From Synechococcales cyanobacterium C42_A2020_086 (lineage in GTDB: Bacteria > Cyanobacteriota > Cyanobacteriia > Elainellales > Elainellaceae), in assembly GCA_015272325.1 (NCBI GenBank), contig JACYLU010000007.1, positions 1-64,000 of the forward strand: a stretch of DNA of 64,000 bases. The letters run 5' to 3'. The position numbers and the translations under genes were made by a program. Shown one piece after another: positions 17,436 through 26,383 of the stretch (positions are counted from its first letter, which is position 1; every line of letters starts with the position of its first letter). The notes beneath the pieces were generated by a model that was not told the origin of the DNA, did no database searches, and was given only the letters and a program-made list of their open reading frames with translations.

Positions 17436-18830
17436 TTATTGTTCCAAGTCCTCCGGCGGACACAGCGGCAATCGCACCTGTAGCCAGGCCCCACCCGTTT
17501 CGGGGTGATTGCTGGCGCTAACCGAACCGTGATGGGCTTCCACAATTTGCCGGACAATAGCCAAGCCAAGACCACTGCCGCCTTGAATTTGCCCTCCTGT
17601 TGGGCTATCGTCTGAGAGATGGTGAGACACCCGAGTCAACGTGATGCTGCTGCCCTCTGCTGTAGACATGCCCTCCAATGACGCCAGACGCGATCGGGAG
17701 GGATCAGCCCGATAGAAGCGTTCAAACACGTAGGGCAAGGCTTTTTCAGGAAAGCCCGTACCAAAGTCAATTACCTCTAGGCAAACCTGGATATCTGACG
17801 GAGACCGATCAGCCGCTGAAGGCAGAGGCTCAGTGCCAACCTGGATGCGAATGGGGTGTTGTGGCGGACTGTATTTAATACTGTTGTCAAGCAGGTTGAT
17901 CAGCAGGCGATGCATTCGTGCCTCGTCAAGCTGCATCAGCAACTGCTCGGGGCCGCGATAGTCTAGATGCAGCTGTTTGCGACGAGCAAGTGGCTCTAGA
18001 CTCCCCCACACCGAGTGAATCAAGCGAATCAGATCCACCGTTTTCAGCTGCAAATTGCAGGATGAGTTCCGCTCCATGCGGCTCAAGTCGAGCAGGTCTT
18101 GCACCAACGTACTCAGACGGATGGTTTCATTAATCAGCCGATCAACCCAACCTTGCAGGGGTGGGTCGAGTCGGGTTTGCAGCGTTTCGGCTACTAGGCG
18201 AATAGAAGTCAGCGGCGTTTTCAGCTCATGGGCCAGATCGGACGTCCAGCGATCGCGCTGCTGCATCAGCATTGATAGATCTTGACGACTCTCGAGAAAA
18301 ATTCCGACCTGTTTATGGGCAAGGGGAATGCCGTGCCCCTGTAAGGTATAGATCTGCTGCCGAGACAAGTTTGTGGGATCAGAACTCGCCGGGTGAAACG
18401 TCCAGCTGCGGCGGCAAGGCTGACCGACATTGCGAGTCTGTTCGATCAAGTCATCCAGTTCGTAGGAGCGCACCAACTCTAGCAACAAACGAGGTTTAGC
18501 GCCGTGAGTGTCCTGGGAAATGCCCAGCATCTTGCGAGCTTGGGTGTTGCACCAAAGCAACCGATTTTCATCATCGACCTGGAGATAGCCAATGGGAGCC
18601 GCCTGCAGAATCCGGCTGTAGGTATCAAGCTGCTCATCGAGCTGCTGCTGCACCCTCTGCTGTTGTGTAATCGCCAGAGACAGCTGAGACGCCAGGGAAA
18701 AAGGGGAATCGGCTATGCTGGGCTGCAAATTGTGCAAAATCTTCTTCAACCGGGCGTTGGCACGCGACCGTTGCCACCCCAAGAGCGACAATCCAATTGC
18801 TAATCCAACGAGAAAATCCAGGACTGCCAC
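17436..18830 (-). CDS. sphS: phosphate-sensing histidine kinase SphS-like
   Basis: A 464-residue kinase. A short hydrophobic N-terminal segment (~4-20) anchors it in the membrane, as in SphS. A PAS domain follows (~70-185: ILQAAPIGYLQVDDENRLLW), then HisKA with phospho-accepting His201 (SDLAHELKTPL), and the ATPase domain with N box (LINLLDNSIKYSPP), G1 (VIDFGTGFPE) and G2 (GSGLGLAIVRQI). It lies 114 bases downstream of the response-regulator gene, so the two form one operon. The phosphate assignment is by similarity to SphS/PhoR and by pairing with an SphR-like partner. Confidence 0.8.
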   Translation of the reverse strand: MAVLDFLVGLAIGLSLLGWQRSRANARLKKILHNLQPSIADSPFSLASQLSLAITQQQRVQQQLDEQLDTYSRILQAAPIGYLQVDDENRLLWCNTQARKMLGISQDTHGAKPRLLLELVRSYELDDLIEQTRNVGQPCRRSWTFHPASSDPTNLSRQQIYTLQGHGIPLAHKQVGIFLESRQDLSMLMQQRDRWTSDLAHELKTPLTSIRLVAETLQTRLDPPLQGWVDRLINETIRLSTLVQDLLDLSRMERNSSCNLQLKTVDLIRLIHSVWGSLEPLARRKQLHLDYRGPEQLLMQLDEARMHRLLINLLDNSIKYSPPQHPIRIQVGTEPLPSAADRSPSDIQVCLEVIDFGTGFPEKALPYVFERFYRADPSRSRLASLEGMSTAEGSSITLTRVSHHLSDDSPTGGQIQGGSGLGLAIVRQIVEAHHGSVSASNHPETGGAWLQVRLPLCPPEDLEQ

Positions 18831-18944
18831 GGCTGAACTCGTGCTGTGCGGTGCGGTTAGAGTCTCATCAGTTTATCTAAGCAGCGTCCGTACTGAAGAA
18901 TATACGGATATAAGTACTTCCAACTAACCACTCAGTCTAGCAAC

Positions 18945-19706
18945 TTAGCCAAACCGATAGCCAAATCCCCGCACGGTGAGCAGATATTCCGGGCGGCTAG
19001 GATCCAGCTCTAGCTTCTCGCGTAGCCAGCGAATATGCACATCAACGGTTTTACTGTCTCCCATAAAGTCCGGTCCCCAGATGCGCTCGATCAGCTGCTC
19101 ACGGGACCAAACTCGGCGGGGATGGGACATAAACAGTTCCAGAATGCGGAATTCCTTGGGGGACAGGCTCACTTCCTCACCTCGAATCGTGACTCGGCAT
19201 TCTTGCGGATAGAGCACAATCTCGTGGAACCGCAGGGTGACGTCTTGAGATTGCAATTGTGAGCGCCGATGACGCCGCAGCAAAGCACGGCAACGGGCTA
19301 CCAACTCCCGCATACCAAAGGGTTTAGTTAGGTAATCATCGGCACCGACTTCTAGCCCCACGACGCGATCAGTCTCGCTACCCTTGGCGCTCAGCATCAA
19401 AATTGGGACGCTGTTCCCCTCATGCCGAATCAGACGACAAAGATCTAGTCCATTAACGTAGGGCAACATCAAATCTAGAATCACTAAATCAAAAGATGTA
19501 ACCTCAACTTGGCTTGTATCAGCAGATTTGCAGATTAACTCTAGCCCCCTCCGGCCATCCTCTGCGGCCGTCACGTTGTACCCTTCTTCCGTCAGGGCCA
19601 GCGAAATCGTGTCGCGAATTAATTCCTCATCTTCCACAATAAGAACTCGCCCTAGCTTGACTTCCTGCTGGAACCGTGTAGCCTCTGGCGTTATGGTGAG
19701 TGGCAT
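18945..19706 (-). CDS. sphR: OmpR-family response regulator, SphR-like
   Basis: About 253 residues. The receiver domain has the acidic pair (VEDEE, ~25-29), phospho-accepting Asp78 (VILDLMLPYVNG) and Lys in DYLTKPFG. The C-terminal winged helix (~160-253) ends DVHIRWLREKLE...YLLTVRGFGYRFG and begins with LSPKEFRILELFM. It would control phosphate-starvation genes. The ATG at 19706 is preferred because AGGGA lies about 5 bases upstream, while the upstream ATG at 19739 has no ribosome-binding site. sphS follows in the same orientation. Confidence 0.8.
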   Translation of the reverse strand: MPLTITPEATRFQQEVKLGRVLIVEDEELIRDTISLALTEEGYNVTAAEDGRRGLELICKSADTSQVEVTSFDLVILDLMLPYVNGLDLCRLIRHEGNSVPILMLSAKGSETDRVVGLEVGADDYLTKPFGMRELVARCRALLRRHRRSQLQSQDVTLRFHEIVLYPQECRVTIRGEEVSLSPKEFRILELFMSHPRRVWSREQLIERIWGPDFMGDSKTVDVHIRWLREKLELDPSRPEYLLTVRGFGYRFG

Positions 19707-19947
19707 GGTAATCCCTGTGTCACAGCGCTCCAAGCTCATACTAGCAGAAGGTTATCGGTCTGCTCCGGGGTAAAAAGAACAACATCTTAAATTGTTGACT
19801 GTTATTTACACTACAAAAATTACAACCAGCTAATTTGCCCAGGGCAACTGCCACCTCTGACGGATTCAAAGGCGCTGTATACAGGCTAGAAACTCCAGAC
19901 AACTCCATCAAACCAATCAGCAAGCGAATCTACCAGCCGCTTGGAAA

Positions 19948-20277
19948 CTACTGTCCGCAGCAGTGATCGATCCCTAGACTGGCGAGCAACAGATCGCTCA
20001 CGGCGTTGGCAATGGCAAACTCGCTGTAGAAGCTTTTAGAAAAGTCGAAGCTTTGCATCTCAGTCACAATCGCGATCACCAGGGATCCGAGGTCATTTTC
20101 GCCCTCCATGCGTTGCCGCACAAACACCTGGGCAGCCCGCTCCGCAATCTGCTGGTTCACGGCTTCAGGAATAAACTCCTGATCCAACCACTGATGCAGA
20201 GCCGTTTGCAGCCACTGCCCCTCTTGTTCCGGATGGGTGGCAGGCGGCAGAGTGATTGCTTGAATAGGTTCAGCCAT
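19948..20277 (-). CDS. conserved cyanobacterial hypothetical protein
   Basis: 109 residues, soluble and acidic. It opens MAEPIQAITLPPATHPEQ and contains LHQWLDQEFIPEAVNQQIAE, a helical pattern, and ends with a Cys pair (HCCGQ). An upstream in-frame start at 20472 would add 65 residues of low-complexity sequence that do not look like protein, so the ATG at 20277 is chosen. No function recognised. It stands alone between sphR and the divergent aat. Confidence 0.6.
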   Translation of the reverse strand: MAEPIQAITLPPATHPEQEGQWLQTALHQWLDQEFIPEAVNQQIAERAAQVFVRQRMEGENDLGSLVIAIVTEMQSFDFSKSFYSEFAIANAVSDLLLASLGIDHCCGQ

Positions 20278-20419
20278 AATGCTTACAGAGGAATGCTTGC
20301 AGAGGAAAGACTGAGGATAGAAAAGACTCAACGGGTCTGCCGTAAATACTGCTATGGTAATTCTCAGAGTTGATCTAGGAAAAGAGCACCTAGCCAATCG
20401 GTCAACCAAACCAGGCTTA

Positions 20420-20592
20420 GCCCAGAACTGCCCAGAACTGTAGTCTGCGTTTGCGTCACCCGTTTGTGTCACCCGGTCTTGCCGGGTTGAACCGTGTGTC
20501 CAAAATGTTTAAATAACTAACTTAACTAACTAAATAAAGACTAAATAAAGGGTCTAACAAGGGTCTAACCGTGTGTCTAACAGAGGGTCTAA
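20420..20592. repeat. cluster of short tandem duplications upstream of and into aat
   Basis: In about 170 bases several small perfect or near-perfect duplications occur. CCCAGAACTG appears twice (20420-20439), a GTCACCCG-containing unit twice near 20455-20475, and ACTAAATAAAG twice in tandem (20529-20550). GTCTAAC appears four times (20552-20592). The last series runs across the GTG start of aat. The pattern suggests repeated replication slippage; a regulatory role for the repeats is unproven. Confidence 0.75.
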
Positions 20593-21172
20593 CAGTCAGT
20601 ATGACATTGCTGCCATCATTCAAGGCTACGCCCAGGGCTATTTCTTGATGGCAGACGAGACTGAACACCACCTAGGCTGGTACTCTAGCCGCGAACGGGC
20701 ACTGATTCCCCTAGACGATCGCTTTCGCTACCCCAAGTCGCTACAGCGGGTGCTCAATCAAAATCGCTTCACAGTAGCTGTAGATCGAGACTTCAAGGCA
20801 GTGGTGGCAGGCTGCGCCAATCGAGATAGCACCTGGATTTCGCCGGAACTGCAAGCGTTGTATTGGGAACTGCATCAAGCTGGCTGGGCGCATAGCTTTG
20901 AAACATGGCAGGGAGACGAGCTGGCTGGGGGCATTCTGGGGATCGTCATCGGGGGTGCCTTTATCGGAGAGTCCATGTTCTACCGCATTCCAGACGGCTC
21001 GAAAGTGGCCATGGTGAAGCTGGTAGAGCGACTGCGGGACCGTCAGTTTCTTCTGTTCGATGCCCAACTTAGCAATCCGCATTTGCAGCGCTTTGGGGCC
21101 TATGTTATTCCCCAGCGTGACTATCAGAAGCTGCTACGGCAGGCGGTACAGCAGTGTTGCTCGTTAGACTAG
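20573..21172 (+). CDS. aat: leucyl/phenylalanyl-tRNA-protein transferase
   Basis: 199 residues, a normal length for cyanobacterial Aat. Typical segments are [53 protein letters not shown] and [17 protein letters not shown]. It adds Leu or Phe to proteins with N-terminal Arg/Lys and so feeds them to the ClpS/ClpAP N-degron pathway. The start is a GTG at 20573 lying inside a run of GTCTAAC repeats; similarity begins around residue 10, so the first residues (SNRGSNSQ) are partly repeat-derived. Confidence 0.9.
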   Translation: MSNRGSNSQYDIAAIIQGYAQGYFLMADETEHHLGWYSSRERALIPLDDRFRYPKSLQRVLNQNRFTVAVDRDFKAVVAGCANRDSTWISPELQALYWELHQAGWAHSFETWQGDELAGGILGIVIGGAFIGESMFYRIPDGSKVAMVKLVERLRDRQFLLFDAQLSNPHLQRFGAYVIPQRDYQKLLRQAVQQCCSLD

Positions 21173-21314
21173 CGCTGGATGATCATCAATCCAGTGACTG
21201 GGGTCATTGCGAATCTCTTCCCTAGCTGCAATACCGTTCGCTTGCAGTTGATGCGAAACTAGACGAGTGGTATTCACCGCTCAATTGTTGGGCGCAATCG
21301 CTCGGGAAGCAGAG

Positions 21315-22892
21315 ATGGCAGGACATTCATTGAAACGAGTCGTTTTAATCGCAGTGGCGCTCGTGGTCTTTCCGTTACTGGGGTTTTCGCTATGGGGCAG
21401 CCTCAGCGAACCTCAGATCACCAGTCGGCTACAGCTCTACCAAACCGATCTGCTGCTGCAAGTCACCGAACTGCAAGCTGAAGGATCGACAACGCTGCAA
21501 AAAGCTGTGGTCGGCAATGATCCGCTAGCAACGGCACTAGAGCAGTATCAGGACGTGCGTCAGACGGCAACCACTAATTTGAACAAGTTTCAGAACCAGC
21601 TCCAGCAGTTTGCCGCAGCTCCTGATTCAGGCGAACCCATTGCAGTGCCTACCGCTCCTGCCACGCCATCCCAGCAAGAGAAACAAACACGAACGGCAAT
21701 TCAGCAACAGCGAACGCTGCTCAACCAGCTTGATTTGCGAATTGGACTACTGCAGGCCATTCAGGGTGAAACCGCAGCAGCACTCACCACTTGGCAGCCC
21801 CTAGCCGCGCATCCAGATATGCCTCCAGCAGCTCAGGTTGCTCAGGTACTCATCGGTCTGTGGAGCGAGCCACCGCAACTTTTACCCAATGCGGAGGAAC
21901 TGCTGCAAAAACAGCTTGACGGCTGGTTCCGCTACCAGTCACTGGCACGGCTCTACACTTTACAGCAACGGAACGAAGCACTGACAGCCCTACAAACTGC
22001 CCAGCAAGAGGTTGCTCAACAAACCCTATTCAAACTATTGCTGATCACAACTGTGCCCACTTTGGGAGCCATGATCGGCATCGGGCTACTGATCACCCTC
22101 GGCATTCAATGGTTGCTGCAGAAGCGATCGGCGGTCTCCCAAGATACTCTAGCCTGGGAAGTGCCCTGGACCTGGGAAACCATTGCCTGGGTGCTGATTG
22201 TCGGTTTCTTTTTCGCTGGACAGGTTGCCATTCCGGGGCTGCTGGGACTCGCAGGACGTGTGGCCAGCTCCTTCGGCATGACGCTCTCCTTGAGTGGGCT
22301 GGTGGGAGGACGAGCCAAAGCCTTTTATACCCTGGCCTATTATCTGCTGATGGCGGGCACCGGACTATACATTTTATATCGCCAGGTCAAGCCCTTTCGC
22401 CCATTGCCCGACGACTGGTTTCGTCTGATAGGGAAACGCAACTGGGTACTGTGGGGGGTTGGCGGCTACTTTGTGGCACTGCCGCTGATGTTTGTTGTCT
22501 CCCTCGTCAACCAACAGCTATGGCAAGGGCAGGGGGGGAGTAATCCTCTACTGCAGATCGTGCTCGAGGAAGGGGATCCTGTAGCCTTGGCTCTGTTTTT
22601 CTTCACGGCAGCCGTGGCGGCTCCGGTATTTGAGGAAACCCTGTTTCGCGGTTTTTTACTGCCTTCGCTAACGCGCTACTTCCCGGTGTGGGGAGCGATT
22701 GCAGTAAGCAGCCTTGTGTTTGCGTTGGCTCATCTCAGCCTGTCGGAAGTGCTGCCGCTCAGTGTGCTGGGAATTATTTTAGGAATTGTCTATACCCGTT
22801 CCCGGGGGTTGCTCTCCTCGATGCTGCTGCATAGCCTGTGGAACAGCATCACCATGATTGGTCTGTTTATTTTGGGAAGCGGAGTCCAATAG
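21315..22892 (+). CDS. CPBP-family intramembrane glutamic endopeptidase
   Basis: About 525 residues. One N-terminal membrane segment is followed by a Gln-rich extramembrane helical region (~40-235), then about eight membrane segments. The C-terminal CPBP (Abi) core holds the three motifs: EETLFRG, FALAHL and HSLWNS. Family members include Rce1-like proteases and bacterial proteins of unknown substrate. ATG 21315 (MAGHSLKR) has GGAAG about 7 bases upstream; a GTG at 21267 would add 16 residues. It converges with the polysaccharide deacetylase gene. Confidence 0.83.
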   Translation: MAGHSLKRVVLIAVALVVFPLLGFSLWGSLSEPQITSRLQLYQTDLLLQVTELQAEGSTTLQKAVVGNDPLATALEQYQDVRQTATTNLNKFQNQLQQFAAAPDSGEPIAVPTAPATPSQQEKQTRTAIQQQRTLLNQLDLRIGLLQAIQGETAAALTTWQPLAAHPDMPPAAQVAQVLIGLWSEPPQLLPNAEELLQKQLDGWFRYQSLARLYTLQQRNEALTALQTAQQEVAQQTLFKLLLITTVPTLGAMIGIGLLITLGIQWLLQKRSAVSQDTLAWEVPWTWETIAWVLIVGFFFAGQVAIPGLLGLAGRVASSFGMTLSLSGLVGGRAKAFYTLAYYLLMAGTGLYILYRQVKPFRPLPDDWFRLIGKRNWVLWGVGGYFVALPLMFVVSLVNQQLWQGQGGSNPLLQIVLEEGDPVALALFFFTAAVAAPVFEETLFRGFLLPSLTRYFPVWGAIAVSSLVFALAHLSLSEVLPLSVLGIILGIVYTRSRGLLSSMLLHSLWNSITMIGLFILGSGVQ

Positions 22893-22929
22893 GCAACTCC
22901 TGACCGTCAGCATGTAGTCGGCAAACAGT

Positions 22930-24321
22930 TCAAGGCGTTAATTCAGCCTTGCCCCAGACTTCGATTGATCGAGGAGCCGCAGCAACCGAACGGGTATGAG
23001 TCGGTCTAGGTATCCGGGGGCTAGCAGGTTTGTTCTGGCTTTGTTGTTCCTGATGCAGCGCTAGTAATTCGGGCACGGTGACGAAACGATAACCCTGTTG
23101 CTGCAGCGCCGTAATTAGTTGGGGTAGAGCTTGCACAGTAGCTGCTCGGTTGCCACCGCCATCATGCAGCGAAACAATCCGCCCCGGTTGGGCATTTCTC
23201 AAGACATTGTCGAGCACAAGCGGAGCAGACACTAACGCATCTTGAGATTCCACCGACCAGAGGGTCACAGCGTAGCGCCGCTGCTTGGCATAATCAACTA
23301 GCTTGCTGTCCAAGCGACCATCGGGAGGACGGAACAAGGAGGTCTTTGCTCCGGTAATATCCGCGATTAGTTGCGTTGTGTCGTCAATTTCATGGCTCGC
23401 ATCAGCACTGCTAGCGTTCTCAACCACATGATTCCAGGTATGATTGCCAACGGCATGCCCCTCATCCACAATCCGCCGGGACAGCTCAGGGAACTGCTGC
23501 ACATTGGCTCCGAGCAAAAAGAAAGTGGCTTTCACATTGTACTGCTTCAAAATATCCAGCACCTGAGGCGTGGTTTCTGGACGAGGTCCATCGTCAAAGG
23601 TGAGAGCAATCACTTTCTGCCCTGCAGCCGGCTGCACCTGAGACACAATCTGTCCTTGAAACTCCTCGGGAACCGAGAAAACCGGATTTTCTACAGATGC
23701 TGCCTGAGACGAGGAACGAACTGCCGGATGAGAAGACACACCTTCTGCCAAAGCGGGGGTGGTCGGATCCGACGCAGCCGGAGATGCCGCCTCTGACATC
23801 TTGGTCTTGCCTAGCAACTTACCGACTTCCAGATAAAACATCCAGTAGCCAATCAAAAAGCCTACCACGGTCACGCTGCTCAAAAAGACCGAGCGCCAAA
23901 TTTGGAACTTCAGCAGCGTCGCTTTAGTCAGCCGCGGCGAAGATGAGGAACGCACCTTCTGCTGCCGTAGGCGTAGCGCTGCCGGCGAATTAATGCGGAC
24001 CGACTGCTGCCACAGCACTTTGGAATCGCCCGTCACTCGCGCCACAATCCGCACACCGTCAATCGCATCTGAGTTGAGCGTCCACAGCCGATAACAAATA
24101 AAGCGCACAATCCGATCCCGAAGATGGAAGCAGGTTTCCCTCTGTTGCGGGCGGCGAAAATTCACGATGATCTTGAGAAAGTTTGCCGGTGCAGGTTGGA
24201 CCTGAACTGAAATCCCCTGTGGACCGAGAAGGCTATTGATCCAGTAGGTTAGCGCCCGACAATTGCCTTCTTGCGCAAGCTCCAGAATAGAGGGTTGATA
24301 GTAAGCGTTCGAATAAGTCAT
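22930..24321 (-). CDS. membrane-anchored NodB-type polysaccharide deacetylase
   Basis: About 463 residues. The N-terminal ~150 residues form a cytoplasmic domain of unknown function (YYQPSILELAQEGNCRALTY...). One membrane segment follows (~168-190), then a Ser/Ala/Pro linker and an external NodB domain (~235-430). Visible NodB motifs are TFDDGP, the metal-binding HTWNH, RPPDGR, WSVESQDA and the closing LHDGG. It would deacetylate a cell-wall or extracellular polysaccharide outside the membrane. The ATG at 24321 (MTYSNAYYQPS) is chosen; an upstream start at 24372 adds 17 residues. A cytoplasmic sensor-like domain on such an enzyme is unusual. Confidence 0.82.
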   Translation of the reverse strand: MTYSNAYYQPSILELAQEGNCRALTYWINSLLGPQGISVQVQPAPANFLKIIVNFRRPQQRETCFHLRDRIVRFICYRLWTLNSDAIDGVRIVARVTGDSKVLWQQSVRINSPAALRLRQQKVRSSSSPRLTKATLLKFQIWRSVFLSSVTVVGFLIGYWMFYLEVGKLLGKTKMSEAASPAASDPTTPALAEGVSSHPAVRSSSQAASVENPVFSVPEEFQGQIVSQVQPAAGQKVIALTFDDGPRPETTPQVLDILKQYNVKATFFLLGANVQQFPELSRRIVDEGHAVGNHTWNHVVENASSADASHEIDDTTQLIADITGAKTSLFRPPDGRLDSKLVDYAKQRRYAVTLWSVESQDALVSAPLVLDNVLRNAQPGRIVSLHDGGGNRAATVQALPQLITALQQQGYRFVTVPELLALHQEQQSQNKPASPRIPRPTHTRSVAAAPRSIEVWGKAELTP

Positions 24322-24971
24322 GCTGTCCTCGACACCAACAGAGAGAGATTCAGAGAAAAACAAAAGCAACAAGCGAAGGGAGCTATATGTCTCCCTAATC
24401 TATCCATATCTATCGTTATCTATCGTTGGAGATCTACTTTTAGCGCTCTGAGCCGCTCTATCCAGGAGCGGTACATTATATATAGCGCATACCTGTAATT
24501 TGGCAAGGGTCAAAGAATTGAGATTTTTTAATGTTGAGCCGCAATCGTTATGAGCTGCCAGACGTTTTCATCCGTTCATGACGTTGATCTCGGCTCATAG
24601 GCTAAGAGTTCTGGTAGGGATCGGTTCAGACTCGTCATGATTCTTCACCCGGTTAGGCGATGCCACTGGGTGAAGGCGAGGCAGTGGCTGGGCTGTCAGG
24701 ATCGAGAAGGAGTCAAGAAGCAGTACAGGAGTAGGGTTACAGCCGAGATAGTGTCACAACCAGTCTGGTTTAGCCGGGCGAGACGAGCCATAACCGATGG
24801 GTGAGAATTGACCGGGTTTCCCCAATTTGTAGCCGCAGTAGGCAACTGCCCAATGTGCTCACCTGAGGACGTCACTGTAGTCCGTAACGCAAAGTAAACG
24901 CAAGTGTGAGAGCAACTCCAGCTCATTCAGGGCTGTCAACGGTGTGAGGGAGTGTTCAAGGAGTGGTTCCA
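24322..24971. other. long divergent intergenic region with overlapping hairpins
   Basis: No convincing gene; the 76-codon minus-strand frame at 24696-24926 lacks family signs. A hairpin CCGCTC (24453-24458)/GAGCGG (24466-24471) lies next to the AT-rich TACATTATATATAG, a possible promoter. At 24643-24688 two hairpins share bases: CTTCACCC/GGGTGAAG and GCCACTG/CAGTGGC. ATCTATCGTT occurs twice in tandem near 24410-24427. Confidence 0.5.
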
Positions 24972-25649
24972 ATGGAGCGGTTTACTGGTGCCCTTTCCCT
25001 AACTCTACTGCTAATGGGAGTAACGGCTGTTGCTCAGATTCAGCCTTCTCAACCTCTATCCTGGTCAACTCAAGTCAGGGTACCCTCCTCCCGACAGCAG
25101 GGAACCGTCGCTGCCGAGGCAACGTTGAGCCGTGCTGAGCTAGCCAGTATTTTGGTTCATGTCCTGTCGCTGGAGCCGGCGATGGGTGAGCCGGCATCTG
25201 TGACACATGCGGTGCGTGATGTGCCACCCTCCCACTGGGCGTATCACGAGATTCAAACGGTTTTGGCAGCGGGGATTATGAAAGGCGATCATCGAGGGCG
25301 ATTCTTCCCTGATCGGTTGGTCACCCGAGCTGAAGCGTTTTCGATTCTGGCCCAGGTCCACAGCAATGTCCCGATTCCCGAGGCATGGGCGATGCAGGTG
25401 CTCTCCTTCTATTCCGATGCGGCCGAGATTCCCCCCTGGGCTAGGCAGCCGATGGCGACTGCTCTGCAGAAAGGATTCGTCAATGTACAGACGAATCGGC
25501 GTGTTGCGCCTCTCACACCAATGACTCATGGCGATCTGGCATTCGCCTTGAGCCGATACTTACAGCGCCAGCAAGCTGGATTGAGGTTCCCCGCCGTGTT
25601 GCGCCCGCTCTGGCAACGGTCGTCAGCCAAGATTTCATCGGAAGTTTAG
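24972..25649 (+). CDS. SLH-domain exported protein
   Basis: About 225 residues. It has an N-terminal signal peptide (MERFTGALSLTLLLMGVTAVAQ) and two S-layer homology units: VPPSHWAYHEIQTVLAAGIM...FFPDRLVTRAEAFSIL and the following IPPWARQPMATALQKGFV...PMTHGDLAFALSRYL. SLH domains bind secondary cell-wall polymer or peptidoglycan, so this is a periplasmic or envelope protein without a porin barrel. The ATG at 24972 is chosen because AAGGAG lies 8 bases upstream; a GTG at 24963 overlaps that site. Confidence 0.82.
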   Translation: MERFTGALSLTLLLMGVTAVAQIQPSQPLSWSTQVRVPSSRQQGTVAAEATLSRAELASILVHVLSLEPAMGEPASVTHAVRDVPPSHWAYHEIQTVLAAGIMKGDHRGRFFPDRLVTRAEAFSILAQVHSNVPIPEAWAMQVLSFYSDAAEIPPWARQPMATALQKGFVNVQTNRRVAPLTPMTHGDLAFALSRYLQRQQAGLRFPAVLRPLWQRSSAKISSEV

Positions 25650-25651
25650 TG

Positions 25652-25678
25652 AAAACTCAGGAGAGTTTTTATTTCCTT
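25652..25678 (+). terminator. Rho-independent terminator after the SLH gene
   Basis: AAAACTC (25652-25658), loop AGGA, GAGTTTT (25663-25669), followed by TATTTCCTTT. The stem is short and AT-rich but perfect and sits 2 bases after the stop codon. Confidence 0.5.
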
Positions 25679-25936
25679 TAATGAACTACCGCGATCCCCT
25701 GCCTATGCTGGAGGCACAGAGAACCGAAGTGAAGCGCTTGTCTTGTCCTGCTCCACAGCTCCTCCGCTCCTTTGCTCCCCACTGGCCTTGCCTCTGGTAC
25801 TGCTTGCCACTTACCTCCTTTCCCGTGTTGCTTGGCTCTTTGCCCATCTGTATCGATTCGAGCCTTGCACATTCTTTACCCGTTTAGATGTTGACTTGTT
25901 CAGTTTGTTCAGTTTTTGATTTGTGAGGGTGAACTC

Positions 25937-26236
25937 ATGACCACCTCATCTGCGCTACAGCCAACCGAATCACCTCGACCCGATCTGTTACAGCCGATCC
26001 GCCACTGGCTTGATCGCTTCGAGGTGCGTGATCCCCAAACGGCTCGTTTGATTGCCAAATGGATTCCTGCTCAGTGCCCGTTTGAACGAGACATTAAGCT
26101 CCTGGGGCACACCATCGCCCACATTCCACCGCTTTGTAAGCTGAATCCTTTTTACGATCAGTTCGTCGGGCTGCGATTTCGCGCGTTGTCCTATTTAGCC
26201 GATGAATGCGGTGAAGATATCCGGTCCTATTGCTAA
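25937..26236 (+). CDS. Mo-dependent nitrogenase C-terminal-domain family protein
   Basis: A 99-residue soluble protein: LLQPIRHWLDRFEVRDPQTAR...IPAQCPFERDIKLLGH...IPPLCKLNPFYDQFVGLRFRALSYLAD. This matches my recollection of the small family named Mo-dependent nitrogenase C-terminal, which in cyanobacteria often occurs as a free-standing protein. Conserved Cys residues (QCPFERD and PLCKLNP) could bind metal. There are no nif genes in this window, and the family name does not prove a role in nitrogen fixation. The ATG at 25937 follows GAGGGTG; a start at 25916 would add seven residues. Confidence 0.72.
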   Translation: MTTSSALQPTESPRPDLLQPIRHWLDRFEVRDPQTARLIAKWIPAQCPFERDIKLLGHTIAHIPPLCKLNPFYDQFVGLRFRALSYLADECGEDIRSYC

Positions 26237-26383
26237 GAGGGATTAACGAGTTCGGTGCTACTATCCTATTGAATTGTTGAATCGCTTCTGGTGCTGTAGG
26301 AGATGCCCCTGACAGAATGAAGTAGGGTAGCAGGTCAGCCGAGGAAATCGCTAAGTTAGGTATGGCGTTCATGTAAAACCTGA

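Noticed and set aside
20505-20560. Pho box upstream of aat because of the 11-bp period near sphR-sphS
   Set aside because: The duplicated unit ACTAAATAAAG does not fit the cyanobacterial Pho-box consensus well and faces aat, not a phosphate gene.
24696-24926. 76-codon minus-strand gene
   Set aside because: No ribosome-binding site, no family signs and Cys/Thr-rich composition; it covers a region with RNA structure instead.
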